Shown here one piece after another: positions 13,413 to 24,040 of a DNA stretch of 64,000 bases. Source of the DNA: Trichosporon coremiiforme (Eukaryota; Basidiomycota; Tremellomycetes; Trichosporonales; Trichosporonaceae); assembly GCA_039545355.1 (NCBI GenBank), contig BCJJ01000008.1, forward strand, positions 434,001 to 498,000, read 5' to 3'. The position numbers and the translations under genes were made by a program. Every line of letters begins with the position of its first letter. Within the stretch, counting starts at the first letter, position 1. The notes beneath the pieces were generated by a model, which saw only the letters and a program-made list of their open reading frames with translations, made no database searches and was not told where the DNA came from.

Positions 13413-14341
13413 TCACTGGGCCTGCGCCCTCGCAATCTCGCCCTCCCATTCCTCCGGCGTCTTGAGCCGCAAGCTGAGAGCGTGCAGGCCCATGTTGTCG
13501 AACTCGTCCTTCAGCAGCGAGTTCACCAGGCGGTGGCGCGCAATCTGCGTTTTGCCCGCGAACTCGGACGAAACAATGGCCACGGCAAAGTCTGTGTGAG
13601 CCGGTGGGTAGGTCAAGCGGACCAGGGGACGGTGTGTGTCGGGGTGTTGATCGCGTCCGGATAGCAGGTGCATGTTGACGGATCAAGGTGTGCAAGAAAC
13701 GGTACCGCCATCAGCCCTTGACTGGGACCCAGCTAATCCACACTCACGGGTCTCTCCACTGCCTCCGCCGATAGCCTTCATGGGAGCATGGTGCGAGTGC
13801 TTCGAAGAATCGTTCGAGATGCGGATGAGCTGCGGCTTGAAAGCCTCCATGAGCTGAAGTCAGTCGCATCTCACGTCGCAGAGCGCGGGAACAGGGGGTT
13901 TGAGAGGCACAGTGACTAGCCAGCCTCGAAGGTGACTAGTAAGAATCTCTGGAGGCGTTCGAGCTGTGCTCGCGTCGATACATGCCATGCCAGCCGTCGT
14001 ACCGAGCGTTGCCCCATGAACGCAATAGCAGCAGATTGCCAACGTCTGCAGAGCTGGAATGTGCGGCCACAGCATGCGACGCCACAAGTCCTCGTACCAG
14101 CAACGCTCGCAGGTCCTGGACTTTGCTGGCAAACCCGAGTTGCCTTTGATCCTGTTGTTACTATAGGATGACTCACCTTCTGCTGCATGCTGGTCTCGAC
14201 GGGGCCAGGAATGCGGATCGCCGACTTTGCGGCAGTCGAGGCCAGCTGAGTCTGAGTACCAGCACTCATGGGGACGGTAGCCGGTCGAAGCGTGGTGAGC
14301 CACAGACGCTTGAGAAGGGAAGGCGGGCGGGTGGAGAGCAT
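13413..14341 (-). CDS. BolA-like protein, mitochondrial
   Basis: Predicted 149-aa BolA-family protein; BolA proteins work with monothiol glutaredoxins in iron-sulfur cluster trafficking. Exons 14341-14177, 13853-13748 and 13591-13413 join in phase and rebuild the whole domain: GPVETSMQQK, then ISNDSSKHSHHAPM, then GGGSGETHFAV formed across the second splice junction, then the HRLVNSLLKDEF helix and a LRLKTPEEWE tail. The conserved His in the SGETHF segment is created by the splice, which supports the model. The first about 30 residues are Arg/Leu/Thr-rich without acids, suggesting a mitochondrial presequence, so the BOLA1/Bol1 branch is likelier than a cytosolic one. It is divergent from the DNAJC17 gene 288 bp away. 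Confidence 0.93.
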
Positions 14342-14629
14342 CCCAGTTTCGGGCTGGGGACGGGTGGCAAGCAGCGGAGCGGGCGGGTTTGAGCTGTTAC
14401 AGTGGGTGAGCAGGTAAGCAAAGCGACTGCAAATCCGTCGTTGCGATAAAGGTGAGCTGTCGAGAAGGAGTTGGTTCTGCTGATTACGGCCGGCCGTTAT
14501 CTGATTGGACCCCCCTCTTATCATTGCCCGGTCGGGCACTGATAACCGCCACGTCATTTCAATGATGTGGGTGGCGACATATCCGATGGATTCCATCGCG
14601 ATTGTTGACTTGACCACACCCCACCAAAA
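14342..14629. promoter_or_regulatory. Shared bidirectional promoter (BolA / DNAJC17)
   Basis: The 288 bp between two divergent start codons must hold both promoters. I see no clear TATA box. A GGCCGGCC-type palindrome core (CGGCCGGCCG, near 14490) lies mid-way. Confidence 0.5.
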
Positions 14630-15760
14630 ATGGCCTCTCTCACGGAAGAGGAGAGGGCCATCGACCCATACCGCGTGCTCGGTATTGAGGTCACAGCGAC
14701 CGAGCAGCAGGTCAAGAAGGCGTACAGGAAACGATCGCTGAAATGCCATCCGGACAAGAACCCTACGCCCGAAGCGGCGCACGAGTTTCACCGCATCTCG
14801 CTCGCGCTGGCCATCTTGACCGATCCGGGAAAGCGTGCTTACCTGGACAAGAAGCTGGAGCAGACGCGCGCGGCCGAGGCGCGCCGTGCCGAGATGGATG
14901 CCAAGCGAAAGGTCAAGGTTGATGTAAGTTCAATGACGCTCTGAATCATTTCTGACGTGCAGGATTTGCTTCGGCGAGAAGAGGAGGCGAAGAGGGCGCG
15001 CACAGATGCACAAGATGCTATCCGGGAAAGGGCGAAGGAGGAGGAGATTCGAGAAGCTGGAAAGCGGCTGCTCGAGGAGCGGAGGGCACAAGCGGCCGCT
15101 CTACGCACAACCGCCGCCCAACCCCCTTCAACGTCCTCCCACACCTCCGCGCCGCCACCGATCGGTCCCGAGGACCTGACAATCTTGCTCGTTGTACCGG
15201 CGCCGCCCCCAGACTCGGACCAGCTCAAGAGGCAGCTAGGCACAAAGTACGGCAAGATTGCGGATGTCTTTGTTTCTGCTCCGAAAGAGGGGAAGAAGAA
15301 GGCGCGTGCTGTGGTCGAGTTTGCGCCGGGTAACTGGGGTGGGTGTTGGTCATGCCTGCAGGATACCGGTGGAATCAAGGGTGCGAAAGCCAAATGGGTG
15401 GGCGCAGAGCCGGCATGGGTCAAGTGGGCGGCGGCACAGGGCCGGGCAAATGGCTCGCCGCAGAATGGAGTCGCCAACTTGCCTCCATCGCAACCGCATG
15501 CTGGCACTCCTGCACCCGCTGCAGCACCTGGCCCCGGCCTTGGAAGCGGCGCGTTTGGGTCAGCACCGGCCTCTCAACCCAACTTTCCCGACATCGCCGA
15601 CCTCACCGCGTCCCACCGCCAGCGGGCACAGGACGACCGCGCTGCCCGCGCCGAGTTCGCCTCTGCTCAGGAGTCGGCGACGTTGCTTCGCATGCGCCAA
15701 CGCGAGAAGGAGCGGCAGGAAATGGAGAGACGTATCCGGGAAGAAGAAGGAGATGAATAG
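14630..15760 (+). CDS. cwf23: J-domain and RRM protein, DNAJC17/Cwf23 type
   Basis: Predicted 363-aa nuclear J protein; this family (human DNAJC17, fission yeast Cwf23) associates with the spliceosome. Two exons (14630-14923, 14963-15760). An N-terminal J domain spans about residues 11-80 and has the HPD motif in KCHPDKNPTPEA. A charged Arg/Glu/Lys coiled coil follows (about 80-150), then a degenerate RRM-like fold (about 175-245, VVEFAPGNWGGCW) that compares with the RRM of DNAJC17, a Pro/Ala-rich linker and a C-terminal charged helix. A 552-codon antisense-overlapping ORF in another frame is a shadow. The gene converges on the arylsulfotransferase-like gene with 79 bp between stop codons. 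Confidence 0.9.
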
Positions 15761-15839
15761 ACACCTGTTGTACAACTATGCACAAATGTTCTGGCAGTAC
15801 TTCCGGCTCTGGGGGGTTTGTGTACATCTCTACATTCAG

Positions 15840-17446
15840 CTAGATACTGGCATCGCCCCCATCACGACCGTCGGTCCTTCTGATGCGGGACGTTCCCAGC
15901 ACATTCCCGTCCTGCCGGAGTCCTCGGACGAAGAAGCCATCCATGTCGGAGTTTCGAACAGAGAACGTGCTCTCAAAGCCAGACTTCCAGATCTTGCCCA
16001 AACTTGTCGACTGGGAGCCACTGGTGGTGAAAATCTCCCACTGCTTGACCTCTGTGGCACCGTTCCACGACATGAAAAGAGTGTATCCTTGGTTACCTTG
16101 CCTGATCGCAAGGTCGGGCTTGGTGTTTGGGTAGCCGAGCCATCTCGACCGGTGCGCGGAGTAGCTCTGCACGTCGCCGTATCCAAACTGACCAGCCCAG
16201 AGCAGCTCTCCGCTCTGGGACGTCTCGCTAACAAAGGGAATATTGCCCCAACCCAGAATCCAATTGCCGTCGCCCTGGCGGTCGAGATTGCCTTGGCCGA
16301 GACTGGGCGTACGCAGGTAGGGAAGCATCTCTTGGATAACATCGACGGTGCCGGCACCGATGATGGGCCGAAGGTGGAGTCCACGGGCAGTCGAGCCACG
16401 ACCGCCAGTCGCAGCATTATCGAAAAGACTGATAGTCGTCTCGTTGTCGAGCCAGCGCGCATCATGTTGGAACGAAAAGGAAGTCCGGCGGTCCTGACGG
16501 AAGGACGAGCTGCGCCCGCCCAAGGTCCAGATGATGCTGCCGTCGCTACCACGCACGTAGTACACTGCGCTGCAGTGGCGCGAGCTGATGAGATAGTTGC
16601 CTTTCGAGTCTTTCTCAATACTGTTGATGTGGAAGTAGTCCCACGGCGTGTCTCGCGACCCCGAGGTTCCGGGCGGCAGGAAGCACTGCGAGGGATGGAC
16701 GTGGTCCAGCGCGCTCCACGTCCAGATTGCGCGGCCAGTCGCAATGTCAATCTCTTGCGCCACACCGTCGAGGATGTACCCATTCCGCGGGCTGGCCAGT
16801 GTGTTCTGGTATCCAGACAGGTCATACCGCTTGACGGGATAAACGCTGATCAACGCGCGGTCGTTGTAAATCGTAAACTAAAGTCAGCCCCGTTGGCAGT
16901 TTGCCCCACCTCGTGAAAGTCAACGCCAGCACCGTGGGCAGTGGTTGAGCTATTATCAGTCAAGGAAATAGGTCCTTCACCCACACATTGGCGATAACGC
17001 TATAGTGCTTGTCGAGGATCACTCCTTGCCCGTTGCCGTATCCGTTGATGTTGAAGTCACCTTGCCACAGAGCGAGGACAGACTTGCCCTGGTAAGTGGT
17101 CGGCATGTAGGTCATGGTCTGGCCAAAGCCAAACATGGTCCCGTCCCACACCAGCTCTCCATAGCGGTCGAAGATGTACGGCCCGGGGGATCGGACAGCT
17201 TGCCCGCGAGGGGCGAGGAAGAGATACTCATCCTCAGGAGCGGACGAGGGGAATTTTTGGAAATTGAACAATACGCTGGCGCGTCAGCGACAAACAAAAG
17301 CGGCAGGCTCACGGCTTTGAGCTCGAGGAGACAAACTCCTGGTACGGTCCATCGCCATATCTCCCCTGGTTGTACTCCCGGGACTGGTTGACATACGCTG
17401 CCAACGCGGGGGCAGCCAGCAGCCCAACTGTGAGTAGGTATCGCAT
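15840..17446 (-). CDS. Secreted arylsulfotransferase-like protein
   Basis: Predicted 500 aa. It resembles the fungal arylsulfotransferase (ASST, Arylsulfotran_2) family, a beta-propeller fold that in bacteria transfers sulfate between phenols; the fungal members are mostly uncharacterised, so activity is not proven. Exons 17446-17313, 17275-16985, 16949-16910 and 16877-15840. Residues 1-17 (MRYLLTVGLLAAPALAA) form a signal peptide. Family signatures visible are VDFHEFTIYNDRALI (formed across a 32-nt intron), HINSIEKDSKGNYLISSRH, IIWTLGG, FQHDARW and ISLFDNA. His residues in the HINSI, SSRH and FQHDA segments fall where the family keeps them. The exon 2 donor was chosen as GT|GTGGGT because only that keeps the frame into DFHEF. 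Neighbours suggest no pathway. Confidence 0.85.
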
Positions 17447-17988
17447 GGTGGATAGGGCGGTGATGGCTGCGGAGTCTTGTGGCGCCGGTCATGTTCATAT
17501 ATGCTCCCTTTGTGAGCACTGCTTCGCCTTCGGGAGTAGGTCTTTCCTACCAATTCGTACAAATGGGCTTGCAGGAACGGTGTAGACAGGCAGAGTCAAT
17601 GACGGCAGGTTTCCGGCAATACAACACCAGCCATTGATATCTACCGGCCTACAGCAGAACGGTAATCACTGTCTCTCATGTACATGTGAGGGTGGCGCGG
17701 GAAGACTTGGATTAGCGCATTGGTGGCAGCCCACTGGAACCCCTGCCAGCCTCAAGCCTGCAGCGTATTTTGAGCGCTTGAAGACGCCATCCTTGGAAGC
17801 TGGGCAAGCGACAGAGCGGCTGACTGCATGGCTCAAGGTTATGACGACAGCATGCCTCATCGGTACTGCAGAATTTGGAAGCGCGGAACAGCCACTTGGA
17901 CATGGTGTGGTTGCATCAACCTGAACGGGTTGGATGGTGCCTGCGCGACACGACGTTGCTTGCGGACAGTTATGAAAAATACATTCCT

Positions 17989-19760
17989 CTATCGCTCACG
18001 TCTAGCCCTGGTGCTTCTCCGGGGTCGCTCCTCCTCGACACTTCTGCTCCTCTTCCTCCTCGAAGACCGCTCGTCGTCGTGGCTCTGGTATTCGCCCTCC
18101 TCACCGTCGACGTGACGGCTCCTCCTTGATGATCGACTGTCGCGGTCTCGATCGCGTTCACGCTCACGGTCACGATCCCGTTCCCTCTCCCTGTCGCGCT
18201 CCCTGTCCCAGTCACGGTCCCTTGACCTGTCCCTCGATCTGGAAGGGCTCCGGCTCCGCTCGCGGCGTTCGTATCGCTCGTACGGCGAGGGCGACCGGGA
18301 ACGGCTGGGCTCACGACTCTGCAGTACGGAACAACCTTCAGCTCCATAGTCGAGAGAGCCCGCAGCAGAGTCGGTGACACGATCTTTGTCTCGGAACCTG
18401 TTCTTGGGGCCGCGGGGGGCCGGAACGCGCGGTCCAGTGGGGACCCTTCCCCGGACGGCAGCACCTCCTCGGCCGACAGTTGCTCCTCGTGGCCCAGCAG
18501 GAGGCTAGGAAAGTCAGCGCGGATCAATAGTCGCAAACTCACCGCTGTCTCGTTCTCCTGTGGAATGGATCCTTCCTCTTGCTCGCCATGTGGCTGGCCG
18601 CTTCCATCGTGCTGCCCTCCTTGCTGTTGATTCTGCATGTTCTGCATTTGCTGCATTTGCATGAACATTGCCTGATCCATGCCTTGCATGGCCATCATTT
18701 GCTGCATTTGCTGCTGCATCTGCAGCTGCTGCATGTTGTTCATCTGGCCCATGGGCAAGTGAAGCATCTGCGCGACCTCTGGAGTCATCTGGTTCATGTT
18801 TCCCATCTGAGCCTGAATCATCAGCACGCGTTTGGCTATCAGCGACTCACCAAGGCTGCCCGTCCCTGCTCCATGTCCTGTCTGTACTTGAGGAACTTTG
18901 GGTACGTGACCTCATCAAAGCCATAATTGAACCAGTCCGAGATGTCGCTTCCAGGCCGGCGCCACATTTGCCCGCTGCCTTCAAACTGCGCAACATCCAC
19001 GTCGTACACCGACGTACCAGTCGAGGGGATGATCCCCGTCGGGTTCGTAGGGTTAATGTGGGGACCGTTGGCTGGCGCGGTCTGGACGGCCAAATGTGAG
19101 TGCGGGAGCTGTGTCGTGGGCGGCGGCCCGTTGCCTGCCTGCGGAATAGACTTGACATCGGTGACCGCAGAAGGAACCATAGCTGCAGCAGGTGCAGGCT
19201 GAGAGGTGGCTACACCGGGTCGAGCAGCGGGGGTATAGTCCGTCAGCGCGTCGGGGGTCGGAGCCGCTACAAGGTCAGCGAGATATACGAAACAATACCC
19301 ACCTTTCGAAGGCGTAGATAAAGGAGCAGGGCTGGCCGCCGGCGGCGCCGCAGATGTTGCGGTATGAGCCCATTTGCCGATTCCAATGACATGCGATTGT
19401 TGCTTCGCACCTTGTCGCAGATCCAGACCTCGGCCGGCGTTCATGACGAAACTGACTTCGTCGTCAGAGTCGGAATCCGAGTCGGAGCCGCCATCCTCGA
19501 CGGCATCCTCGGCAAATGCCTCTTCTTTCACCGCTGTATTGGGGTCGATGCCGTAGGCCGCCAGAGAGCTGTGAGAGGTCAGTGGTGCGACCAGAACATG
19601 TCAAATGACTCACGCAGCCATCGAAGAGCTCACGCCGCCGTTGGAAGCTATTGTTAGACACGGAGATTATCACCTGCTTACCATCTTTCAACTCTTGGGT
19701 CTGTACTTCCTCCTTGACGTCGGCGCTGTCGCCGTAGAGAAAGGCGTCGTCGTCATCCAT
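17989..19760 (-). CDS. FIP1: Fip1, pre-mRNA polyadenylation factor subunit
   Basis: Predicted 526-aa subunit of the cleavage and polyadenylation factor; Fip1 tethers poly(A) polymerase to the complex. Exons 19760-19682, 19647-19614, 19568-19303, 19266-18851, 18812-18543 and 18504-17989 all join in phase. The acidic N-terminus (MDDDDAFLYG) and the SDSDSDSDDEV patch precede the diagnostic Fip1 motif, RPGSDISDWFNYGFDEVTY, near residues 235-260. A Met/Gln-rich region follows, then a long Arg-Asp/Arg-Glu/Ser-Arg C-terminal tail like that of human FIP1L1, which yeast Fip1 lacks. The tail ends at a TAG at 17989; another frame would run to 17970 but loses the RD/RE repeat. Divergent from TPT1 with 177 bp between starts. 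Confidence 0.93.
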
Positions 19761-19937
19761 TGCGGTACAGTCGACAATAATGGGTGGTGGTTGTTTCCAA
19801 CTTGTTGGAGATGATGGCTCCTCAATGGTTCGCGTGGTTACAGGAGGGGTGAGATAAGTTATTTATTGAGATCGTCGGTCTCTGAGAGTCGAATTACTCG
19901 ACAAGAGGCGCAGTAAGGTATGCATCGTACAGCTACG
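19761..19937. promoter_or_regulatory. Shared bidirectional promoter (FIP1 / TPT1)
   Basis: This 177-bp gap separates two divergent start codons and so must contain both core promoters. It includes an AT-richer stretch, GATAAGTTATTTATTGAG near 19853-19870, the best candidate for a core element. Confidence 0.5.
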
Positions 19938-20914
19938 ATGCCAAAGCAGAACGGACGGCCGACCGACAGCCCCGAAGTCAGAGCTTCGAAGACTCTGGCT
20001 TACATCCTGAGGCATGGTGCCGAAAAAGAGGGCCTGGCGATCCGCTCTGATGGCCTCGTCAAGTTGGCAGATGTCGTAAGTGGAGGTTGATGTACTCGCG
20101 TTAACAATGGTGCAGATGGCCCGGCCAAAGGTCCAGGACATTGACCAGCCTACCATCTTCCGGCTCGTAGCGGACAACTCGAAGAAGCGCTTTGCTTTGC
20201 TTTGGGGTTATGACCCATCGCCGCCGAAACCGAAGAAAAAGAGCCAGCCAAAGAAGAAGGCGGTGAATCCGGTCGAGGAAGTGACTCACGCTTTGCAGGC
20301 AGCTTCAGTTGAGCCGGAGTGGAAGGAGCTCGAGTTCATCAAGTTGTCCCCCCCTTTGAGCGCGTTCCCTGATGCAGAGCTCGTCGCCGCCTACGACGGC
20401 GGAGATGTTGATGGGCCGTCTGACGAAAGGGCCGAGTGGTTCATCCGTGCAGTGCAGGGTCACACTCTGAAGCTGGACAGCGGCCATCTGGAGGAGCTCA
20501 AGGACAATGAAGACGGCAGGCAGAAGGCGGGGCTGTTGGTGCATGGCACCAAGTGGCAGCTCTGGAACACCATCAGTGAGTGAACGTGCCGGCAGCTGCT
20601 GACTTTCAGGGGATACGGGATTGAACAAGATGCAGCGCCAGCACATTCACCTTGCCCCGGCTCTCACGGGAAGGATAACACCTCGTAACCAGTCGTCGCT
20701 CCTAGTCTATCTCGACATGCCCAAGATGCTTGCCGCTGGAATCCCTGTCTACGTGGCGCAGAATGGCGTCGTGCTCACTCCCGGCAAGGATGGCGTTGTC
20801 ACGAACGACTACTTCAAGAAGGTGGTCAGCATCAATCGCGACAAGAGGCGGGTGATTTGGGAGAATGGAGCTCCGTCAGATCGTGACGAGCAACCTGACG
20901 AGGACGCTGCTTAG
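19938..20914 (+). CDS. TPT1: tRNA 2'-phosphotransferase Tpt1/KptA
   Basis: Predicted 300 aa. Tpt1 removes the 2'-phosphate left at the tRNA splice junction by fungal tRNA ligase, transferring it to NAD+ to give ADP-ribose 1'',2''-cyclic phosphate. Exons 19938-20075, 20116-20575, 20610-20914. Family motifs in order: LAYILRHGA (about 20-28), SDGLVKLADV, KKRFAL (about 69-74), RAVQGHT (about 155-161), VHGTKWQLWNTI, GLNKMQRQHIHLA and VYVAQNGVVLTPG. The Arg-His, Arg-Ala-x-Gln-Gly-His and HIH residues of the NAD/RNA site are all present. Unusual is an insertion of roughly 75 residues between RFAL and the QGH motif, beginning with a Lys-rich PKPKKKSQPKKK patch. It converges on IST1 with only 32 bp between stops. 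Confidence 0.95.
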
Positions 20915-20946
20915 ATCATCTGTATACAACCATGCATTGTAGGGCT

Positions 20947-21832
20947 TTAGCGGATGTTCTTCAGGCGCTCGAACCGAGCTGCCAGCTCGTCCACCTCGGT
21001 GCGCTTCTTAACCACAGTCGGCTGCCCTCGCACAGTCGGAGGGCTAGAAGTCGGTTCCGGCTTCTCAGTAGAAGCAGGCGAGTCTTCCCCCTTGCCTTCA
21101 GCCTTCGCGGTCTCGTCGCCATCGTCGCCCTCCGCGTCTGAGGCGGCAGCGGCCACCGACTCCCCGAGGGGGCTATAGGATACTCCATACCCTCGCGCAA
21201 TTTCAGACAGGTATGCGTCCACCAGTTCCGGAGAGGGCGTGAACACGGCGAGCTTCGACTGTACCCGCTTTGGGACAGCTTCAGGCGGCGGAGTCTGAGG
21301 CTGAAGGGTGAGGGAAAAGTTGCGACCGTACTGTCGTCAGATGGGAAAGTCCGACCACCAACCTTGTGCATGAGGATCTCTCGCAGCTGATGGAGCTCCT
21401 TCAGTTCTGTTCTCGGTGCCGCGTAGATGATTGCGCAGACGGCGTCGCTGATGCTGGGGTCGGGCGTCTCTCCACTGGGTGCGTCAGCGTCAGAAGGCAA
21501 ACCACACACTTGTCCTGGTCCAGCAGACCAAACCTGGCCTGAAGCGTTTCGGCATACAGCTCTAGCACTTCCAGGAGCTCCACGTAGATGTCGTCTTGGA
21601 TCATTCCCTCCACCCGTAGCTTTGCGGTCTCGAGTCTAGACTTGGCGATCAGGTCGGCAATGTCGCGGCGGGATTTCTTGGCAAGGGCGAGCTTCTTCTC
21701 TTGCAGTGTTCGAAGGCGCTGGATAGACAGCTTGATTTGGACCTGTAAGTGTCAGAGGCGATACGCGGGCTCCAACCAGCAGGGTTTGCTGTAGCGACTC
21801 ACTTTCGTCCGCGCAGGGTTCCAAGGGACCAT
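20947..21832 (-). CDS. IST1: Ist1, ESCRT-III-related regulator of Vps4
   Basis: Predicted 242-aa protein of the IST1 family, which binds the AAA ATPase Vps4 and ESCRT-III on endosomes and modulates multivesicular-body sorting. Exons 21832-21803, 21742-21510, 21474-21363 and 21300-20947. The N-terminal helical domain shows the family pattern: QIKLSIQRLRTLQEKK, then KSRRDIADLIAKSR, then VEGMIQDD..VELLEVLELYAE, then a helix with TELKELHQLREILM. The C-terminal part is acidic and Pro-rich and ends in a helical VDELAARFERLKNI stretch that could act as a MIT-interacting motif, which is an inference. The first exon encodes only ten residues. Divergent from FMC1. Confidence 0.92.
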
Positions 21833-22053
21833 TGTGATCGTTTCGTTAGACGGAGTGGTCTCCGGTTGATGCAGAACAGCTGCAGGAATGGATGTCCGGG
21901 GTCGCTTGCACGGTTGCCGTCATTGCGTCAGCGGGGCTCTCCGTTGTCAACCCAGGAGCGGAGGCAAAATGTCGGATGGCCAGTGATCGTGATTGCTAGA
22001 CAGACATCTCGCTTGGAGATTCAGAATCCTCCATCCCAACCCGCCACCGCGCC
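21833..22053. promoter_or_regulatory. Shared bidirectional promoter (IST1 / FMC1)
   Basis: The 221 bp between the two divergent start codons holds both promoters. No TATA box is evident. Confidence 0.45.
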
Positions 22054-22571
22054 ATGTCCTCGACACGATCGCTGTACCGCTCCCTCCTCCGCGAGTTCCG
22101 TCTTGCTGTAAGTTGCGCTGGTACCGGAGGATTCTAGGCGCTACAGGTGTTTTGATCACTGGCAGGAGAGCCATATATTGTGCGCTCCGCCTTCACACTG
22201 ATACCAGCTCCTCTTCTTTACCCGAGAGCTTTGGTACTAACTTCAGTCTCCCTTCTCGCGTGAGACCCGCACCCCTTTCATCGCCGAGCAGCTTCGCTCT
22301 CTGGTGACATCCGGAGGAAAGGACATCGACCGAGCTCTGCTCGAGGCTCGCGATTTCCTCAAGGCCAAGAGGATACACCACGTGAGTAGCCGCAAGTGTA
22401 AGCCGCATCTGTGATAGGAGGCTACATTTGAGCTTTTTCACGCGAACGCTGACCAAACAGGAGCTCGTGAAGAGGTACAACCCCACTCACGACATGACTC
22501 AGGAGGAGCGTGTTGCCGCGACCGCTCGACGAGTCGGTCTTGACAAGCCCGAGGAGTTCAAGAGCGAGTGA
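22054..22571 (+). CDS. FMC1: Fmc1, LYR-motif assembly factor of ATP synthase
   Basis: Predicted 99-aa mitochondrial protein. Fmc1 (human FMC1/C7orf55) supports assembly of the F1 part of ATP synthase with Atp12. Exons 22054-22107, 22247-22381 and 22461-22571. The LYR tripeptide context is SLYRSLLREFRLA at residues 7-18, followed by a TPFIAEQLRSL helix, an ARDFLKAKR helix and the diagnostic ELVKRYNPTHDMTQEER and ARRVGLDKPEEF tail. The first intron (139 nt) is long for this region and could hide a small exon, although the model is in phase without one. Confidence 0.85.
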
Positions 22572-22989
22572 TTGCGTGCAGGGGTGTCAGAAGATTGAGA
22601 ATGCACATGCCTTGGGGCCATCAGCGTAGCTCGCAGTCGGGAGAGACGTCGATAGATATCCATGACAGTGTAGCTCACGTTCGGGTGGACGACGATAGAT
22701 TTCCATCAGAGCTATGCATAGAGTGCACAGAAGAGTACAGTGAAGTTGGCATTGCATATGAGCATAAAGCCGGTCAAAGTCATGGATATGCATGGGACGC
22801 GCAAGGGCAACATGGCGTGACTGCTGATAACAAGGTTGGGTCGAATTGATAGACGGGATCTGGTTCTATCTGGGTGGTGGATGGGGGGCCAAGCAGCACG
22901 CGTGCCGCCCGAGAATTTTGAAAATCAATAAATCTCCTTTCGTCACTTCTTGTATACACAACTGTACATCACTCGACATCCTGCCCATC
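22572..22989. other. Intergenic: FMC1 3' flank and purine PRTase promoter
   Basis: No gene is visible. The last about 70 bp before the next start are AT-richer (AAAATCAATAAATCTCC near 22920) and end in a pyrimidine-rich leader, as in many fungal promoters. Confidence 0.45.
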
Positions 22990-23854
22990 ATGGCTCCTCC
23001 TATGTGAGTGCTCCCCTGCGCATGCCGTATGGTGGTTTTTGGCGTTGGCCTGGTTGCCGCACCATTTCGTTGTACGCCGCTGCTCATGATAAGCAGATAA
23101 GCTAACCCCGCAGGCTCCGTCTGAGTTACAACGACATCCACAACGCCATTGCGGCGACTGCCCCCAAGATCAAGGAGCAGTTCTGTGAGTGAAGCACATG
23201 TGTCTTTTTGCTGACATCTCAGCCCCTGACCTCTTCATCGCCATCGGAGGAGGTGGTTTCATCCCCGCTCGTATCCTGCGTACTTTCTGCAAGAACATTG
23301 AGAACGGCGCCAAGCGCAACATTCCTATCCAGGCTGTTGGCCTCTACCTCTACGAGAGCATGGGTGGAGTAAGTTCTTCCAACTGGCGCCCGTACTAACA
23401 ACGAAGGTTGAGGAGGTCGCCGGTGCCGAGGTCACCCGTGTCCAGTGGATCGACTTTTCGACTGTGAGTATGAGAGCCGAGTGCACGACTGATATTCCAG
23501 CTCGGCAACAAGCTCAACCATGGTGGTCTCCTCGGCCGTCGCATGCTGATCGTCGACGAGGTTGACGACTCGCGCACCACCCTCATGTACACTGTCAACG
23601 AGCTTAAGAAGGATATTGATGAGCAGCTCTCCAAGGTCGAGGACGAGAAGGAGCGCGAGAAGCTCCGTGCCGAGACCAAGCTCGCCATCTTCGTTGTCCA
23701 CAACAAGCTCAAGCCCAAGGTCGGCGAGATTCCCGAGGACGTCCAGTACTTCTCGGCCGTCGACACGCCCGACGTCTGGCTCGCGTACCCCTGGGAGTGC
23801 GAGACCGACATTGATGAGCACGACGCTCTCCGCAAGGACAACCCCCAGCTCTAA
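22990..23854 (+). CDS. Hypoxanthine/xanthine-guanine phosphoribosyltransferase
   Basis: Predicted 213-aa purine-salvage enzyme that joins a 6-oxopurine base to PRPP to form IMP, GMP or XMP. Exons 22990-23003, 23114-23184, 23223-23368, 23407-23463 and 23501-23854. The PRPP-binding loop reads MLIVDEVDDSRTT (about 111-123) with the two consecutive acidic residues, and LFIAIGGGGFIPARIL is the N-terminal PRPP loop. The last exon also carries LAIFVVHNKLKPK and YPWECETDIDEH, typical of the fungal Hpt1/Xpt1 enzymes. From sequence I cannot say whether xanthine is a substrate. The first exon encodes under five codons. Confidence 0.93.
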
Positions 23855-24040
23855 GCTTCATCCCACATTAGACTTTATTCCAGGCTACCTCTTTCTTCTT
23901 GCATGCATCATTTGATAGACTCACTGACTGGGCAACAGATAAGAAAAAATACATAGGGAAAGTCCGGGGAGTATAAAGTGGAATGAGTGTGTGCCGCGCG
24001 GGGGTCTAGCGATTAGCTTCATTCAAGCAAACACTCACGA

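Noticed and set aside
15258..16916. 552-codon plus-strand ORF across DNAJC17 and the arylsulfotransferase-like gene
   Set aside because: It is a third-frame and antisense shadow of two genes with clear homology and matching splice phases; its sequence has no domain.
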